Below are positions 22,131-33,922 of a stretch of DNA of 64,000 nt, in pieces (position 1 is the stretch's first letter; every line of letters starts with the position of its first letter). The DNA is from Nelumbo lutea (lineage: Eukaryota > Streptophyta > Magnoliopsida > Proteales > Nelumbonaceae). The stretch is from positions 41,587,973 through 41,651,972 of the forward strand of contig JAKGHH010000007.1 in NCBI GenBank assembly GCA_022828595.1, read 5' to 3'. The notes under the pieces are model-generated. The model had not been told where the DNA came from. It was given only the letters and a program-made list of their open reading frames with translations, and did no database searches. A program made the position numbers and the translations under genes.

Positions 22131-25100
22131 ATGAGAGAAGATTATTCTTGGGAGAGCCGACCAAAGCCTGGTAAGTTTGCAGATCAAAACCAGATAGTGA
22201 GGGCTAATGCGAAAGTCAGTAGTAACTCGTCCAAGCTAAAATCTGCATCTGCTTGGGGTTCAAACATTGTAAAAGGCTTCTCTGCAGATAAGAAAAGCAA
22301 ACAGCAGACAACAGTCCTAAGCAAGAAACTTCCTCTGACCAGCTCCGAAATCCGTACTCAGAAGAACGCATTGCTGCCTCACCACTCCCGTGTCAAGCGG
22401 TCTCTTATCGGAGATTTTCCATGCTCAGCCAACCCTGCTCAAGTTCACCCCCACACTTTTGATTTCCAGAGGACAAAGTCCAATGGGTCTCGTGATTTGT
22501 TTCTTGAGTTGGATCATCTGAGGACTTTAGTCCGAGAATCCAAGGAAAGAGAATTGAAATTGCAGACTGAGCTGTTGGAATATAAGAAAAACCCAAAATG
22601 GACGGATCTCGAAATGGAACTGGAATTAAAGAGGACTGAAGTTGAGAATCTCATCCAGAAAGTAGGTTCATTAGAAGCTGAGAGAACAAGGCTCTATCAC
22701 CAACTTTCCTCTTTACCTTCTATCTTACAAAGCCAGGAAGAAGCAATCAGAAGAGAAGATCATGAAAACGCAACTGCGTCACAGAGGAATCTCGAGATGG
22801 AAGTTGTTGAGTTGCGACGCCTAAACAAGGAGCTCCAGTTTGAGAAGAGGAATCTTGCATGCCGGCTTTCTTCTGCCGAGTCGCAACTGGCTGCTCTTGC
22901 AAAGGTTTCAGAGGTATTCACTTGCTTCTATAGAATCACAATGGCTGTTTTTTTCCTGTTTTGCAGTCAATGAATTCTTATTTTTCGATTCTAGTTAGAT
23001 TTGAAACATGGTCTTAATTTTTCGCGGTCTTGATTATAAGCAGAGTGAGATTGTAGCGAAGGTTGAAGCCGAAGCATCCCTTCTTAGACACACAAACGAG
23101 AACTTGTGCAAACAAGTTGAAGGTCTGCAGATGAGTCGATTGACTGAGGTTGAAGAACTTGCATACCTTAGATGGGTCAATTCGTGTCTACGAAATGAAT
23201 TGCGCAACTCAGGATCCACTGCAGATTCGGGTAAGGCACTGAGTCCCAGGTCAATTGGTAAGGGCAGTGAATGTATGAGCTCCATTTCTGCTCTATCGAA
23301 AGAGTCATTAGAGTTAAGTAGTGCATCGAAACTGAATTTGATAAAGAAGTTGAAAAGTTGTTCTAGAATCGAGGAAGGTATACCAAACTTAGAATGCGCA
23401 GATCATGCCCTATACAAAAATTGGGTGGAAGCCCAAGAAGGGGGAAGCCCCAGAAGAAGACACTCAATAAGTGGATCAAAATTCTGTCATGAGGACATGG
23501 AAACTAACAAGAGAAGGCAGTCTGATGGGATTGCAGGCTCACAAGAAGCAGAGAGGGAAGGAGTTCGAATGGTTGCTCTAAAATATGATTTGGGTGTTGT
23601 TCAGAGTCCACAGTTCCTTGCTAACAGACCTGAAACTAACAAGATTACAGCTTCTTTTGATATTGAGAAACGGGCACTACGCATTCCTAACCCGCCTCCA
23701 AAGCCTTCTGGTTCCTTTTCTACCGCTGTAAAGCAAAACGGTTTAGCTCCAGCTCCACCACCACCACCACCACCTCCACCACCGCCACCTCCACCAAAGT
23801 TTTCAATAGGAAGTAGCACAAATCTGGTTCAGAGGGCTCCGCAAGTAGTTGAGTTTTATCATTCACTTATGAAAAGGGAGTCGAGAAGGGAATCTTCCAG
23901 TGGAGGAATTTGTGATGCTCCAGATGTTGCAAATGTTCGCAGTAGCATGATTGGTGAGATTGAGAATCGGTCATCCCATTTACTTGCTGTAAGTCACCTT
24001 TTCACCTTGCATTTTAATTGTTTTTGGGTTGGTAAGTTGGGATTAGAGGGCACAGTATGATCCCAAGTCCCAACTCCTGCTTTATTCTCCATAATGTTGG
24101 CAAAATCTTACGATTTACGATACAATTCATGATTTGAATCATGAGTCCTAAGGCTTTCGATTCCAATTTTATGTTTGAATATTTTTTTTTTCAAAAAACT
24201 TTCAATTTTTGTTTGAATCCTACGATTTGATTCATATATCTTACAATTTGTACGATTCACTATGATTGAAATAAATTCAATTATCTACTTTATTATTATT
24301 ATTATTATTATTTGTTTATATTTAATTTTGCCAAAAGGAGACTTTTTTAAACTACTTACTAGAAAAATATTTATTTAAAGAAATTGAGTTTATTTTCCAT
24401 TATATGTATGTTAAAGGGCCACTATATGTAGATTTGTTTGATTTTCAAGTCCAACTTGATTATATCATCTTAGGCTTCTATTGTATAAGTGCTGCATTAT
24501 ATTGTTTTAAGTACATATTTGGTAGATATAGATTAAAAATTGAGTAAAGTCAATTTACTATATATATTTAGTCTTTTAATATATTTATGTTTAATTTTTT
24601 AACAAGTTAGTAAAAAATAAAAATAATCTTACGATTTACGATACGACTACGATTTTCAAAACACTGGCTCCATAAATGTTAACATAATTCATGATTTCAG
24701 TGTTCTGAAAAAAATAATTATTGTAATTTGTACATTTTCCTTCAAAATTTTTTATGGTAACTGAACCAGCTCTAACCCTGTTAATTGTTATGGGTTATTT
24801 GTAGATAAAGGCAGACGTTGAGACTCAAGGTGAATTTGTGAACTCATTGATTAGAGAGGTCAATAATGCAGTTTATCAGGACATTGAAGATGTTGTGGCA
24901 TTTGTGAAGTGGCTCGATGATGAACTTTGTTTTCTTGTAAGTCTATTCTATAGTTTAGAAAGCTTTTCTTGGAACATTTTATTTTGGAAGAATTACAGCA
25001 TCTGAAATTTTTTCACTGAGGCTGTATTGGGTTTGACAGAACATAAGAGAGAGACAGAAAATTGATGGAAAGTTATAAAGGATTTTTACAAAATTTGTTT

Positions 25101-28100
25101 AACAACTTCCTCTCAACTCTCCGTTTCCTTAAACCAAACATAGCCAAAGGTTGTGTCTTGATAAGCTTCAGGATTTGTGCTTGTTCAAAGTCTAAACGCA
25201 GAATGCCCAAATGCACGTTTGGGTGGGCTTTGGCTTTGCAAGGTGGGCGGGCGATCCACCTGGATATAAAGTGAAGAACCCGGTATACTGAGTAGCTGCC
25301 TCTCAACCAAAAAGAATGACTTTCCCATGAAACTTATTTGATGGCTTCTCCAAAGCAGCTCAACAAAATGATTAGTGATATTTTTGGGTATTGGTGTTTG
25401 AACATAGTAAGATAATTTGATTACCTTTCTAGAGGTCTTCATCATACTTGCATATTCTTGCAGGTAGATGAAAGGGCAGTCCTAAAGCACTTTGACTGGC
25501 CAGAGAAGAAAGCTGACACTTTGCGAGAAGCAGCATTTGGGTATAGAGATCTGAAGAAATTGGAGTCTGAAGTGTCATATTATGAAGATGATCATCGGCT
25601 ACCCTGTGACATTGCATTGAAGAAGATGGTCACTTTGTCAGAGAAGTAAGGAGTTTGACCAGCAGACCTTAGACCTGAGGGGCTGGTTTGTTTGCAGTGC
25701 AATTTCATTTTCACTTTTCACTGGTACAAAAGTATGAGAGTGCAAATTCTGGTTTATTTCTTCGCTATTATCTTTTGCCTTGTCTTAGGCCTTGCTCGTT
25801 TTTTGGTAAGTTATTAATCCGGGTAAATCTTTTTTGGGAAACACTTATCCGGGTAAGTGTATTTATCCATGTTCTTTTATTTCCCATGAAAAGAAGACAA
25901 TGGCCATTTTTGCCATAATAATCCATTATTACAAGGGGAATTTTTGTCCCATTCAAGTGTTGGCAACTTCCCCCACCAAGGAGATGGGTATCACTTGCCT
26001 AATACCCAATACCTAAGAAAATAAACTTTCCTTGATCCCCGCATAAATCTGAAAAATCTCCCCTCTCAAAATCTAGAAAAAGAATACCCCCTTAGTGCAT
26101 ATGAATCACAATAAAACTTGAAACAAAGTAAAGTGAAACCTAAAACAAAATTACATTAGAAATTGTATTTTTCTCATTTGCACTCTCAAGCATTTACACC
26201 TAAGTGTAAATGAAATTACACTGCAACCAAAATGGAGCGTAGCAACTTTTTTGTAAATAAAATTTAATTTAATTTTATGTATTGCTTTTAGGATGGAGCG
26301 CACTGTGTACAGCATTCTCAGGACAAGAGATGTGTTGATGCGTCACTGCAAGGAGTATCATATTCCAACGGATTGGATGCTCGCCTCGGGGATTATTAAC
26401 AAGGTAATTTTCTTCTTATCTGTAATCTTGACCATATAACCTTCCTCAATTTTGTACATCTGATAAGTTTTTGTCATTCCTTTCCTTTCTGTTTAGTGCA
26501 ATATAGGGATTTGGCCTGCATTATATATCCCTCAATTTAATATCTATTTTTCTCTTTTGTCATAAAATACCTATTTTTCTCATGATATACTTTGTAGTGT
26601 TATGTGTGAATTTAACAAATAAGAAATAGTTTTTTGGGTTCAATTACTTAAACATAAAGACTCTTTTGCCCTTAATTGTTCTTCAAATTTTCAAAATATA
26701 CCTTTACCTGTTTTTTTGGATAAATACCATTTATTAGAAAGGCTTGGGTTCTTGAACCAAAAGAAACACCCAATCTAAAACATTACAACATAACAGATCT
26801 CCAAGTTTCTGAATACCCTCGTACAAACCGTACCATGCTTTACAATTAGAACGATAGCTAGCAATATGCATCAATAATTTGTATTTCAGTTTACAGGGCA
26901 ACCTGTCGTCCACTAATCCTTTGTTGTATTCACCACCACCCCCACCTCCAAAATGACAACCACCGGTGGCCCTCTGGTCATTGTCATCGCCAATTTTACC
27001 TCCTCCGACCAACAAAACATAGAACCAGAGTACTGTTGTAGTGAATGAGGAAAAGCCCTCTCTCGTGCACGGTATGGATGACTAGGAGCTCTTTTGGAGG
27101 GCATCCATGGTTCTATGTATCCCATCCAAGGTTGCTTTCATGTTCTTTACAGATCAGAAGTGGTGGCTTCTTACACCTAAAAACTTTTGCAAATCTGATT
27201 CCTTCTTTAATGGCACACCTTTTGAGAAGAAACCTTCGAGAGCACACCTAAAAACTGTTGCTGCAAGTCCGACTACCACTGGGTGCTTTGTAGCCCTTGT
27301 TCTGTTTGTCTTGTGTCACCACATGCAATATGCAATAATAACATTTCTGTTCTTTGTATGCATAGTTCTAAATTCTGAATTTTGAGTTTCGAAAATTGTT
27401 AAATTTTCATTTTAATATGAGAGTTTTTGTTTGTATTATGGAAATATGTTTGAAAAATAAAAAGTTGTAAGATTCCTCTTTTAATAAATAAGAGAAAAAG
27501 AAACTAATATTCATTTTCTTCTTAAAGTTGAAAATTTTCTCTTAAAAGAGATAAAAGTTAAAAAGAAATGAGCAAACCCTAATACTCCCAAAAAAAGAGG
27601 TATAATTGCAGCATCTCTCTCCCTTTCATTCCTGTCCTCCTTTAGTTGTTTCAGCTTTCAGGCATTTTGAGCCTTTCTCAGGTGAGACTATTAGCTGGGA
27701 ATCAAAGAGAGGACGAGAGAGAGAAATAGTAGATTACATAGGGAGTTAAAAAGGTTTAAGGGAGAATGTTAGAGGAGACGAAGAGGGGCATCTGGGCAAG
27801 AGATGGTTGGGAGATGCCATGTATAGGTCAGAGCCACATCTCTACTCTAATCGGTAAATGTAGAAAAATTGGGAATGGCCGGTGTTGAGGGTAAAATTGA
27901 ATTTTTGAAAAATTAAATGTGTTATATGACGTCACATGTAAGCAGAATGTGACCATCAACTAAGAAGGGCAGTATGTGTTATTATTATATCATACTTAAG
28001 TGCATTCTAGGTTTTAAACCTTAAAGGTAGTTTAAGTAATTGTTAAGTTCAACGGTAATTTAAATAAGTATTTTTAGGTTTTTGTAAGGTTCAAAATATT

Positions 28101-31100
28101 GATAATATCGTATTGAGAGCTTTTTGATACGTTTTTATAAAGGGTATATTGGGGTTTTGACTGATTCTGAGGGTGGATGGACTTTAAACTGATTCTTCTA
28201 AATCAAATTAAAAAAAAAAAATTAAAAAACTACTATTACGCCTCTACTGACATATCAGGCATGTCGATATTTTAAACCTTGATATTGATACAGTTATTAG
28301 GTACCAACCCAGGTCCCACCCATGAGCTGAACCATTACGGATTGCTTGGTTCATCACATGCATGGATCGACATGGGAGAATGTTACCGTTAAAGCTGCCA
28401 GAGAATATTTGGCCAACGAATCTCTAGCCAATCATATGTAATATCTATCAATAAAGGCAGCCATTGCCATTGGCCAAACTCTGTCCTTGTTTTCTTAAAT
28501 TGATTATGGGTATAGAGAGACGGCATCTGCCATCAAAGAAATATTAGAAACCATGTAGTTTCCTTCTCAAAAACAATGGAAGCAGTACAGAAGTGATTAC
28601 TTCGGGGCTTCAGCTGATCTATATTCTATTCAAGAGTGTTTTAGTTGAATATATCAGTGTTTTAGTTGACTGATGGAAAGTTGTTAACACCTAAACTCAA
28701 GAATTCAAGAGTTGAGAGCTCATATGAATCCTTTTCTACATTCATTTCCCGGGATTCAAACTCTTGTGGCTATAGATATTATAGAGGAATTCTAGTAAAA
28801 AACGAGTTTGTACAACCTGCATTTGGCATTCTTTATTTTAAGGAGTTATCTTCTATTTTGCCATGAATAATGAATTTTTAATTACAAAAAGGAGATTAGT
28901 CCTTAAAATAAGGAATGCCAAATGCAGCCTTAAATTCTTCATTGTACAGGAAAATACACACTAGAATAGGAAGTTGGACATTTCGCAGCTTTAAATTCTC
29001 CATCCATTACCCTTATCTGCCCTGATTGTTAGCTTATGATGCCTTTACATGTGTAGTGCCTTTTAACTCTTTTAATTGTTGAAATTGCAGATAAAGCTTG
29101 GATCAGTCAAGTTAGCAAAGAAATACATGAGAAGGGTGGCGATAGAACTTCAATCCAAGGGAGCGTCAGACAAGGATTCTTCATTAGAGTATATGCTACT
29201 CCAAGGAGTGAGATTTGCTTTCAGAATACATCAGGTAATGGAAATGGCAAATACAATACTCTCCTCGTAGTAGTTATTATTGCCCGTTTGGGGGTGGCGG
29301 GTTTTGGTTTAGCGAGATGGGACCTCACTAGAACAACAGCCTACAAGTAATGTTTGACAAAAAACAAAAGACAAATCCCGGAAAGCACAATTTGCTGGCC
29401 CTCACCCAAAAAATTGGCTTCTCCACGGAACCTCAGTAAAAGTAGCTCAACCAAAGCCCTTAGATCTCCCAAGCGGCTAGTATACCACCAGTAAGGAGAC
29501 GTTTGGTATTTAATTATAGCTCAGATGGTTTATTGCTTTATTTTTAGGGCTCATTCGCTTTTTGGATTTTGAGAGGGAGGAAAGAAGGGTGTATGGGATT
29601 TTTTCAGATTTATGTGGGGACTAAAAAAAATTATTTTCTCTAGGTATCACTTATTCGGGTAAGTGATATATCCATCTCCCAGTAAGTAACAACATGGAAA
29701 AAAATAAAAGAACATGGATAAATGCACTTATATGGGTAAGTACATTTACAGGGATAAATAACTTCCCTAAAAGGCCTCAATGAATGTCATAAAGGAGGGT
29801 TGTTTAGAACAAAACATTCCACCATGGGTGTGGCAAGTTCCACAACCACAATCTCAAAAACACAATGGCAGAGATGGTAATCTGACACAAACACCTACTA
29901 TTTGAGATGATGTTATAGTGCACCCTAGGCTCAGTTTGGAAGGAGTGCAAATACAAATATGTACTTTTTGCACTCTACATATTTGTATTTTTACGCCTTC
30001 TAAACTAGGCATTAATCTCAGTTTGGAAAGAGTACAAATGCAAATATGTACAGTACAAATACATACTAACCCTAATGGTCTAACCGTTTTGGGGACTGGT
30101 TCCTGGGTCGAATGGTCTGACCATTCAGTTTGAATGGATGACTGGTTTTGATTTAAAATATAAAAAAGAAATAGAATAAAATAAAATAATTAAAATAAAA
30201 AATGATGGCTCAGGGTCGGTTTTAAGGTGAAACGGAACTAATTACTTGACCGTTCCTGAGTCAACTGGTTCGACCGTCCAGTCCAGTATGATTTTCAATA
30301 CCATATGAAATACAAAATACAAGGTTTTTTTCAGTCTACATATTTGTATATTTGTAGTCCTTCCAAACTAAGCCTTAATGACAAACTGAAGTTGGGTTGG
30401 AATATTCATTGTAAAAACGTTTGAATATACCCCAATTACTCTTACTCTTTTGCCTTTATTGCAAAAATAAGGTCACATAATTCATTAGTAGTTGTAGTGC
30501 TCCTTTTATTTATTGTCTCTTCATGGCATCTATCATTTTGTTCTTGACATTAATAAGCTTTTCATGCCTTTCTCATCTTTCAATTCCCTCTGTTTGATCG
30601 TTAGTTTGCTTTGGATTTCATTCCTTCTCTATCATGGTATTTGAAATTTGAAGCAGTAGAGTGGTTTGGATGGAATTATAACTTGCTATTCTTTGCTCTT
30701 TGGTAACACAACTTTCATAATAGCATGTTGCATTGGTATTCCTCTTCCTCCTTTTCCCTCTAATTTTTTGTCATCAGCCTGTGACTGTTTTATTAATATT
30801 CCCTCTTCCTCCATTTCTCTCCCTTTTATTTTGGCATTTTTGAATCTAAGAATTTTATATTTGCTGCTTCACATTTTTTCAGTCCAAACTGATGACGATA
30901 GCTTGGTTCAAAATTAGGGCTATAAAAGGGCTCTAACGCTCTACCATATTATAGTTGCTTTTTATACAAAATTAGGGCTCTACCATATTATTCTCAATCC
31001 TCTGCTGTTCAGTATTTAATAATAGATTTTTACTAAACTCGTTCATTGATAATTCTGCACTAATAATAGAGTTGAATATTAGTCAACAATTTAGACTTTG

Positions 31101-31243
31101 ATAATTCTGCACTAAAATTTCGGAAGAAAATCTGATTTGAGTTTTCCACCTCTCTTATGCAGTTTGCAGGAGGATTTGATATAGAAACAATGCAAGCATT
31201 TGAGGAGCTTCGCAAACTAGCACATGTCCGTAATTCAAAATAG
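22131..31243 (+). CDS. CHUP1/IPGA1-like coiled-coil, proline-rich protein
   Basis: Seven coding exons join in frame: 22131-22913, 23044-23988, 24805-24936, 25464-25645, 26292-26403, 29091-29234, 31163-31243 (792 codons, all introns GT-AG). Residues 1-120 are basic and low-complexity. About 122-300 are coiled coil (LRTLVRESKERELKLQ; LQFEKRNLACRLSS). A proline run occurs at about 497-514. The conserved C-terminal domain runs from about 527 (APQVVEFYHSLMKRES) through DIEDVVAFVKWLDDEL, HFDWPEKKADTLREAAFGYR, MERTVYSILRTRD and KLAKKYMRRV. CHUP1 binds actin on the chloroplast envelope; IPGA1-type relatives act on microtubules and cell shape. The hydrophobic N-terminal anchor of CHUP1 is absent, which favours an IPGA1-like cytosolic paralogue. 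The start at MREDYSW was chosen because the upstream in-frame ATG at 22,053 lies in the presumed leader. The exact paralogue is uncertain. Confidence 0.88.
23749..23802 (+). repeat. CCA/CCT trinucleotide tract encoding polyproline
   Basis: An interrupted CCA/CCT/CCG run inside exon 2 encodes about sixteen prolines in a row. Proline-rich tracts before the C-terminal domain are normal in CHUP1/IPGA1 relatives, where in CHUP1 such a motif contacts actin-related partners. The run is likely variable in length among individuals. Confidence 0.8.
24104..24644. repeat. AT-rich intronic insertion bounded by 20-bp direct repeats
   Basis: AATCTTACGATTTACGATAC occurs at 24,104-24,123 and again at 24,625-24,644 in the same orientation, with further TTACGATTT/ACGATTC variants between. 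The stretch includes an ATT microsatellite at about 24,290-24,312. It sits in intron 2 of the CHUP1/IPGA1-like gene (23,989-24,804). It may be an old non-autonomous element; no TIR or target duplication was established. Confidence 0.5.
25020..25145. mobile_element. Short TIR element in intron 3
   Basis: The left arm GGCTGTATTGGGTTT and right arm AAACCAAACATAGCC are inverted copies at 12 of 15 positions, about 126 bp apart end to end. The same arms occur at 45,863-45,996, so this is a family. The element lies in intron 3 (24,937-25,463). No coding capacity. Superfamily not assigned. Confidence 0.6.
25786..26100. mobile_element. MITE copy A in intron 4
   Basis: The segment starts near AGGCCTTGCTCGTTTTTTGG, contains two ATCCGGGTAA motifs and ends near TCTCAAAATCTAGAAAAAG. 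Its reverse complement is recognisable at 29,548-29,785 in intron 5, where CTTATTCGGGTAAGTG and GAACATGGATAAATG are the matching internal blocks. Copy A lies in intron 4 (25,646-26,291). Confidence 0.65.
26700..27390 (-). mobile_element. Possible LINE 3' remnant
   Basis: On the minus strand a frame at 27,015-26,734 ends CNVLDWVFLLVQEPKPF and is followed by an A-rich end: the plus strand shows TTTTTTTTGG at about 26,710, then ACATTACAACATAAC. The same ACATTACAACATAAC string occurs by the LINE end at 55,320. Only the tail similarity and poly-T support this, so confidence is low. Confidence 0.3.
28818..28926. mobile_element. 109-bp hairpin element in intron 5
   Basis: Arms of 27 bases (28,818-28,844 and 28,900-28,926) are inverted copies at 26 of 27 positions, starting TGCATTTGGCATTC. 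The loop is about 55 bp. The fold is strong and coding capacity nil, as in small MITEs. The flanks show no clear target duplication. Confidence 0.65.
29548..29785. mobile_element. MITE copy B (inverted relative to copy A), intron 6
   Basis: Starts GGGCTCATTCGCTTTTTGG and ends near AACTTCCCTAAAAGGCCTC. Read in reverse it follows copy A at 25,786-26,100 with small indels. Both copies are in introns of the same gene in opposite orientations. Located in intron 6 (29,235-31,162). Confidence 0.65.
29928..30010. mobile_element. Tourist-like palindromic MITE, 83 bp
   Basis: Starts GGCTCAGTTTGGAAGGAGTG and ends CGCCTTCTAAACTAGGC; the arms pair across almost the whole length (CAAATACAAATATGTA against TACATATTTGTATTTTT). 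The same family occurs directly next to it at 30,015-30,374 and at 44,323-44,396. TIR wording resembles PIF/Harbinger (Tourist) MITEs. Confidence 0.65.
30015..30374. mobile_element. Tourist-like MITE, long form, 360 bp
   Basis: The arms (TCTCAGTTTGGAAAGAGTAC at the left, GTCCTTCCAAACTAAGCC at the right) match the 83-bp neighbour and the copy at 44,323. It is flanked by TTA on both sides (30,012-30,014 and 30,375-30,377), the usual PIF/Harbinger duplication. The extra 280 bp inside have no coding capacity. Confidence 0.65.
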
Positions 31244-32342
31244 ACAAAGGAAAATAGAAAAAGAGGAAAACAAAAATGTCCAGCTTACCATCTCAGTAAG
31301 CATCATTTAGTATATACGGGTGCAAGTGTTAAGTGTGTAACTGGTAGCAAAATAAGACAGAAAGAAGAATGTTGGAGTTGCTGAATATTTGACAGTTACA
31401 TAATAGAGAGCTACAGAGCTTGATGAGAGTTTTGCTCTCTTTTTTCTTTTTGGATTTCACATTCATCTGATATATGGGCTTCTTTTTCTTTCCTTACCTT
31501 TTCTTTCAAACCAAACACACTCTTAAGTTACATAACATTGCGAAATGCCAATAGAATTCAAATTCAAGCACATTCTATTTCTAAATTTTATGGATTTAAA
31601 TACCGGAAGAGTACTGAAGCGAACCTGTTTGGTTTGTGGTTTGAGATGAATTGTCAGTGACCATAGATATGGAATCCGAGGTTTGTGGTTTGTTTGTTAT
31701 TCTGGGATCTCCCCTGTTTATAGTTTTCTCGGAGGCCTCTTCTGAAAGCTTCCGAGCCCCTTGTCATCGGAACTTTATATCTCGTTTCCTCTTTCATCGA
31801 TCAGATCACGTAAAATGTGTGATTTGAGAATATTCCAAGTCACCAAGGTGTTTCATTCTTGTTTACTTGGGTCAAAAGCTCTATTTTCTAGAAAACTAGT
31901 GAATAGTCCGGGGTAACTCAATGTGTATAATTTACTATTTAGTTATCAAAAATTAAATTAAAATAAAATAATATGGGTCTTGCATCTTTGTAATTAATAA
32001 TCTATTCTGACCTATTTTATTTGAAACCCACTAGTAATTTATATTTTTTAATTTGATTTAAGATATTAAATGAGATATTATTGGTAAATAATAATCCACT
32101 TTATTTGGTATTTACTATTTATCTAATAAATCTGTTTTGAGTTATTTATTTTTAAAAGTTAAATTTGGTTGCTTCCTATAAGTTAAATCATGTTTGTAAT
32201 TAATAAAATTCTTTCTGAAAAAAAAATCATTTAAAAATAAACATAGGTTTATGGCCTTTAATGGTTTCCACCATTTTGTATTTAATAGACTATGAAACTA
32301 TCCACTTTTTGAATCCTATTTTTGAATTAATCAGATGACATG
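31244..32342. other. 3' flank of the CHUP1/IPGA1-like gene; no gene seen
   Basis: The stretch after the TAG at 31,241-31,243 should hold the 3' UTR; several AATAAA-like strings exist but none can be chosen. From about 31,950 the sequence is AT-rich without recognisable coding. Confidence 0.5.
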
Positions 32343-32665
32343 AGTTTGAATGGTGGTAATGAGTTGTGAGCTTTACCAGCAATTTCTCAGAAAATGCTAC
32401 ATGTCTAGATTTTAAAAAACAAATGAGAATGCCACATGTTTGAATGGTGGGGGCTGTAGCCTAGTAGTGGGTTGTAGGCTTTAGCAGGAACTTCTTAGAA
32501 ATTGCTATGTGTCTAGCTTTCCAGAAAATGAGAAGGTCACTGGTCTGAATGGTGGTAGTGGGTTGTGGGCTTTAATAACAACTTCTTAGAAAATACCATG
32601 TGTTTATATTTCTAGAAAAATAAAAATGCCACATGTTTGAACGGTGGGGGGCTGTAGCCTGAAGA
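32343..32665. repeat. Tandem repeat, ~95-bp unit, 3.3 copies
   Basis: Units begin TTTGAATGGTGG (or TCTGAATGGTGG / TTTGAACGGTGG) near 32,344, 32,438, 32,541 and 32,635. They continue through AGTGGGTTGTGGGCTTTA, an ACTTCTTAGAAA block and ATGCCACATG. Units differ by about a fifth of their positions and the second has an extra GGGGCTGTAGCCTAG insert. Followed by a TA microsatellite at about 32,678-32,695. Confidence 0.7.
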
Positions 32666-32879
32666 CCTTCCTTTAATATATATATATATATATATTGTCG
32701 AAGGTAGTTCCTAAAATTGCATTTGTTTGAACAAGCTGCAAAGTAGGCCCATGGGTTGGCATAACACAACACACAAAATGGGTCGTGTTGGCATGGCCTG
32801 CTGACATGGAGTGATATGAAGTTAGCTCGTTATAGGTTGCGCCGTCCGACCAAGAATATATAGCAAGGGGTGCTACATA

Positions 32880-33410
32880 AATGCCCCCAATAACTATAGT
32901 CTATAGCCCAAAGATTAATTGGATTAATCAAGGTGTCACATGACAGATTAAGTAGTCATGTGACATGGGCGAATTTGGGTATTGATAGAGGTTTGGATCA
33001 ACAGATAAGGATAAGAGGATAAGTCTTATTCACTTAAAGGGTCTAGATCCAAATAAAGATTTGGATTAGGAGAGCTGCTCTTTAAGATCTATAAATAGGA
33101 GAGGGCAAACTGCTCCTGTTTACACAGATTAGTGCTCTTAGTTCTCTCTCTCTCTCTCTCATTCTGCTCTTGTTGCCATACATACTCAATTCATTCTCCA
33201 ACTTTTGGATTGATAGAGATAAATTTCTACCTCTGATTTTGCAAGAAAATCATATAAGGTTCCGTGCTCTTCTCCCTTGCTCGATCCAAACTGTTAGATT
33301 GCAGTTCTTGCTAAAGGACTGCATTGTTGAACTTGCTTCATCTTAAGTTGCACCATCTTCCGTGGAAGCAGGTTTCAGTATCCTATTTGGGCATGAACAC
33401 CTACTTTGGA
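32880..33410 (+). promoter_or_regulatory. LTR- or promoter-like stretch with TATA box and CT leader
   Basis: A good TATA motif (CTATAAATAGGA, about 33,089) lies 30-50 bp upstream of a TTAGTGCTCTTAG segment and a CT microsatellite (about 33,142-33,161), then TC-rich leader-like sequence. It could be a solo LTR or the promoter that once drove the PMD pseudogene beginning at 33,923. No second LTR copy was found in the window. Confidence 0.35.
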
Positions 33411-33922
33411 AACTACACGTGTGGATTCCATATCAAGTATTCTTCTCATTTTCTTTTGGTTTTAAATTTGGTCCGGATTGGCTCAAGAACAATACTTGAA
33501 AAATGTAGTTTTTCTAAAACTAGGAATGCGATTCTCGGAAGGGAGAAAAGAAATTTTTAAAATTTTGCCTAGCCATTTAACATAATTCAGCCATCCATAT
33601 AATGGATTTCCCCTTTCTTCAGATATTTTGACCTTTTCAATTAAGCGATGGTAACTGATAATCATTCCATTCAATCAACCATGGCATTGTTTGAACTGCC
33701 AGGTCTGTGCGAAGCTTCTCTAAGAGGATCTTGTTCGATTGTTTCTTAGGCTTCCCCTCGGGAAACTAGCATAGGAGACCAGAAACCCCTTGCACCACCA
33801 GCCATTCTCGTAGATTCATAAAAGGCACTCAAACTTGATAGTCTTCTTCTATGGAGCCATTACTGACAAAATAAAGGTATCAAAGAAAACAAAGGAGAAG
33901 AGGAAACGGAAAGAGAAAACGA

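Larger units (their letters stand above)
26404..29090 (+). other. Intron 5 of the CHUP1/IPGA1-like gene (2.7 kb)
   Basis: A GTAATT donor follows ...ATTAACAAG and the acceptor is TTGAAATTGCAG. Besides the LINE-like remnant (26,700-27,390) and the hairpin element (28,818-28,926), about 1.4 kb (27,390-28,810) shows AT-rich sequence with no recognisable gene or element. Confidence 0.7.

Noticed and set aside
22914..23043. Open frames reading through intron 1 of the CHUP1/IPGA1-like gene (ending 22,973; starting 23,008)
   Set aside because: The residues are intronic; a GTATTC donor and TAAGCAG acceptor join the coiled-coil reading frame exactly.
23601..23819. Glycine-rich minus-strand frame
   Set aside because: It is the complement of the polyproline tract in exon 2.
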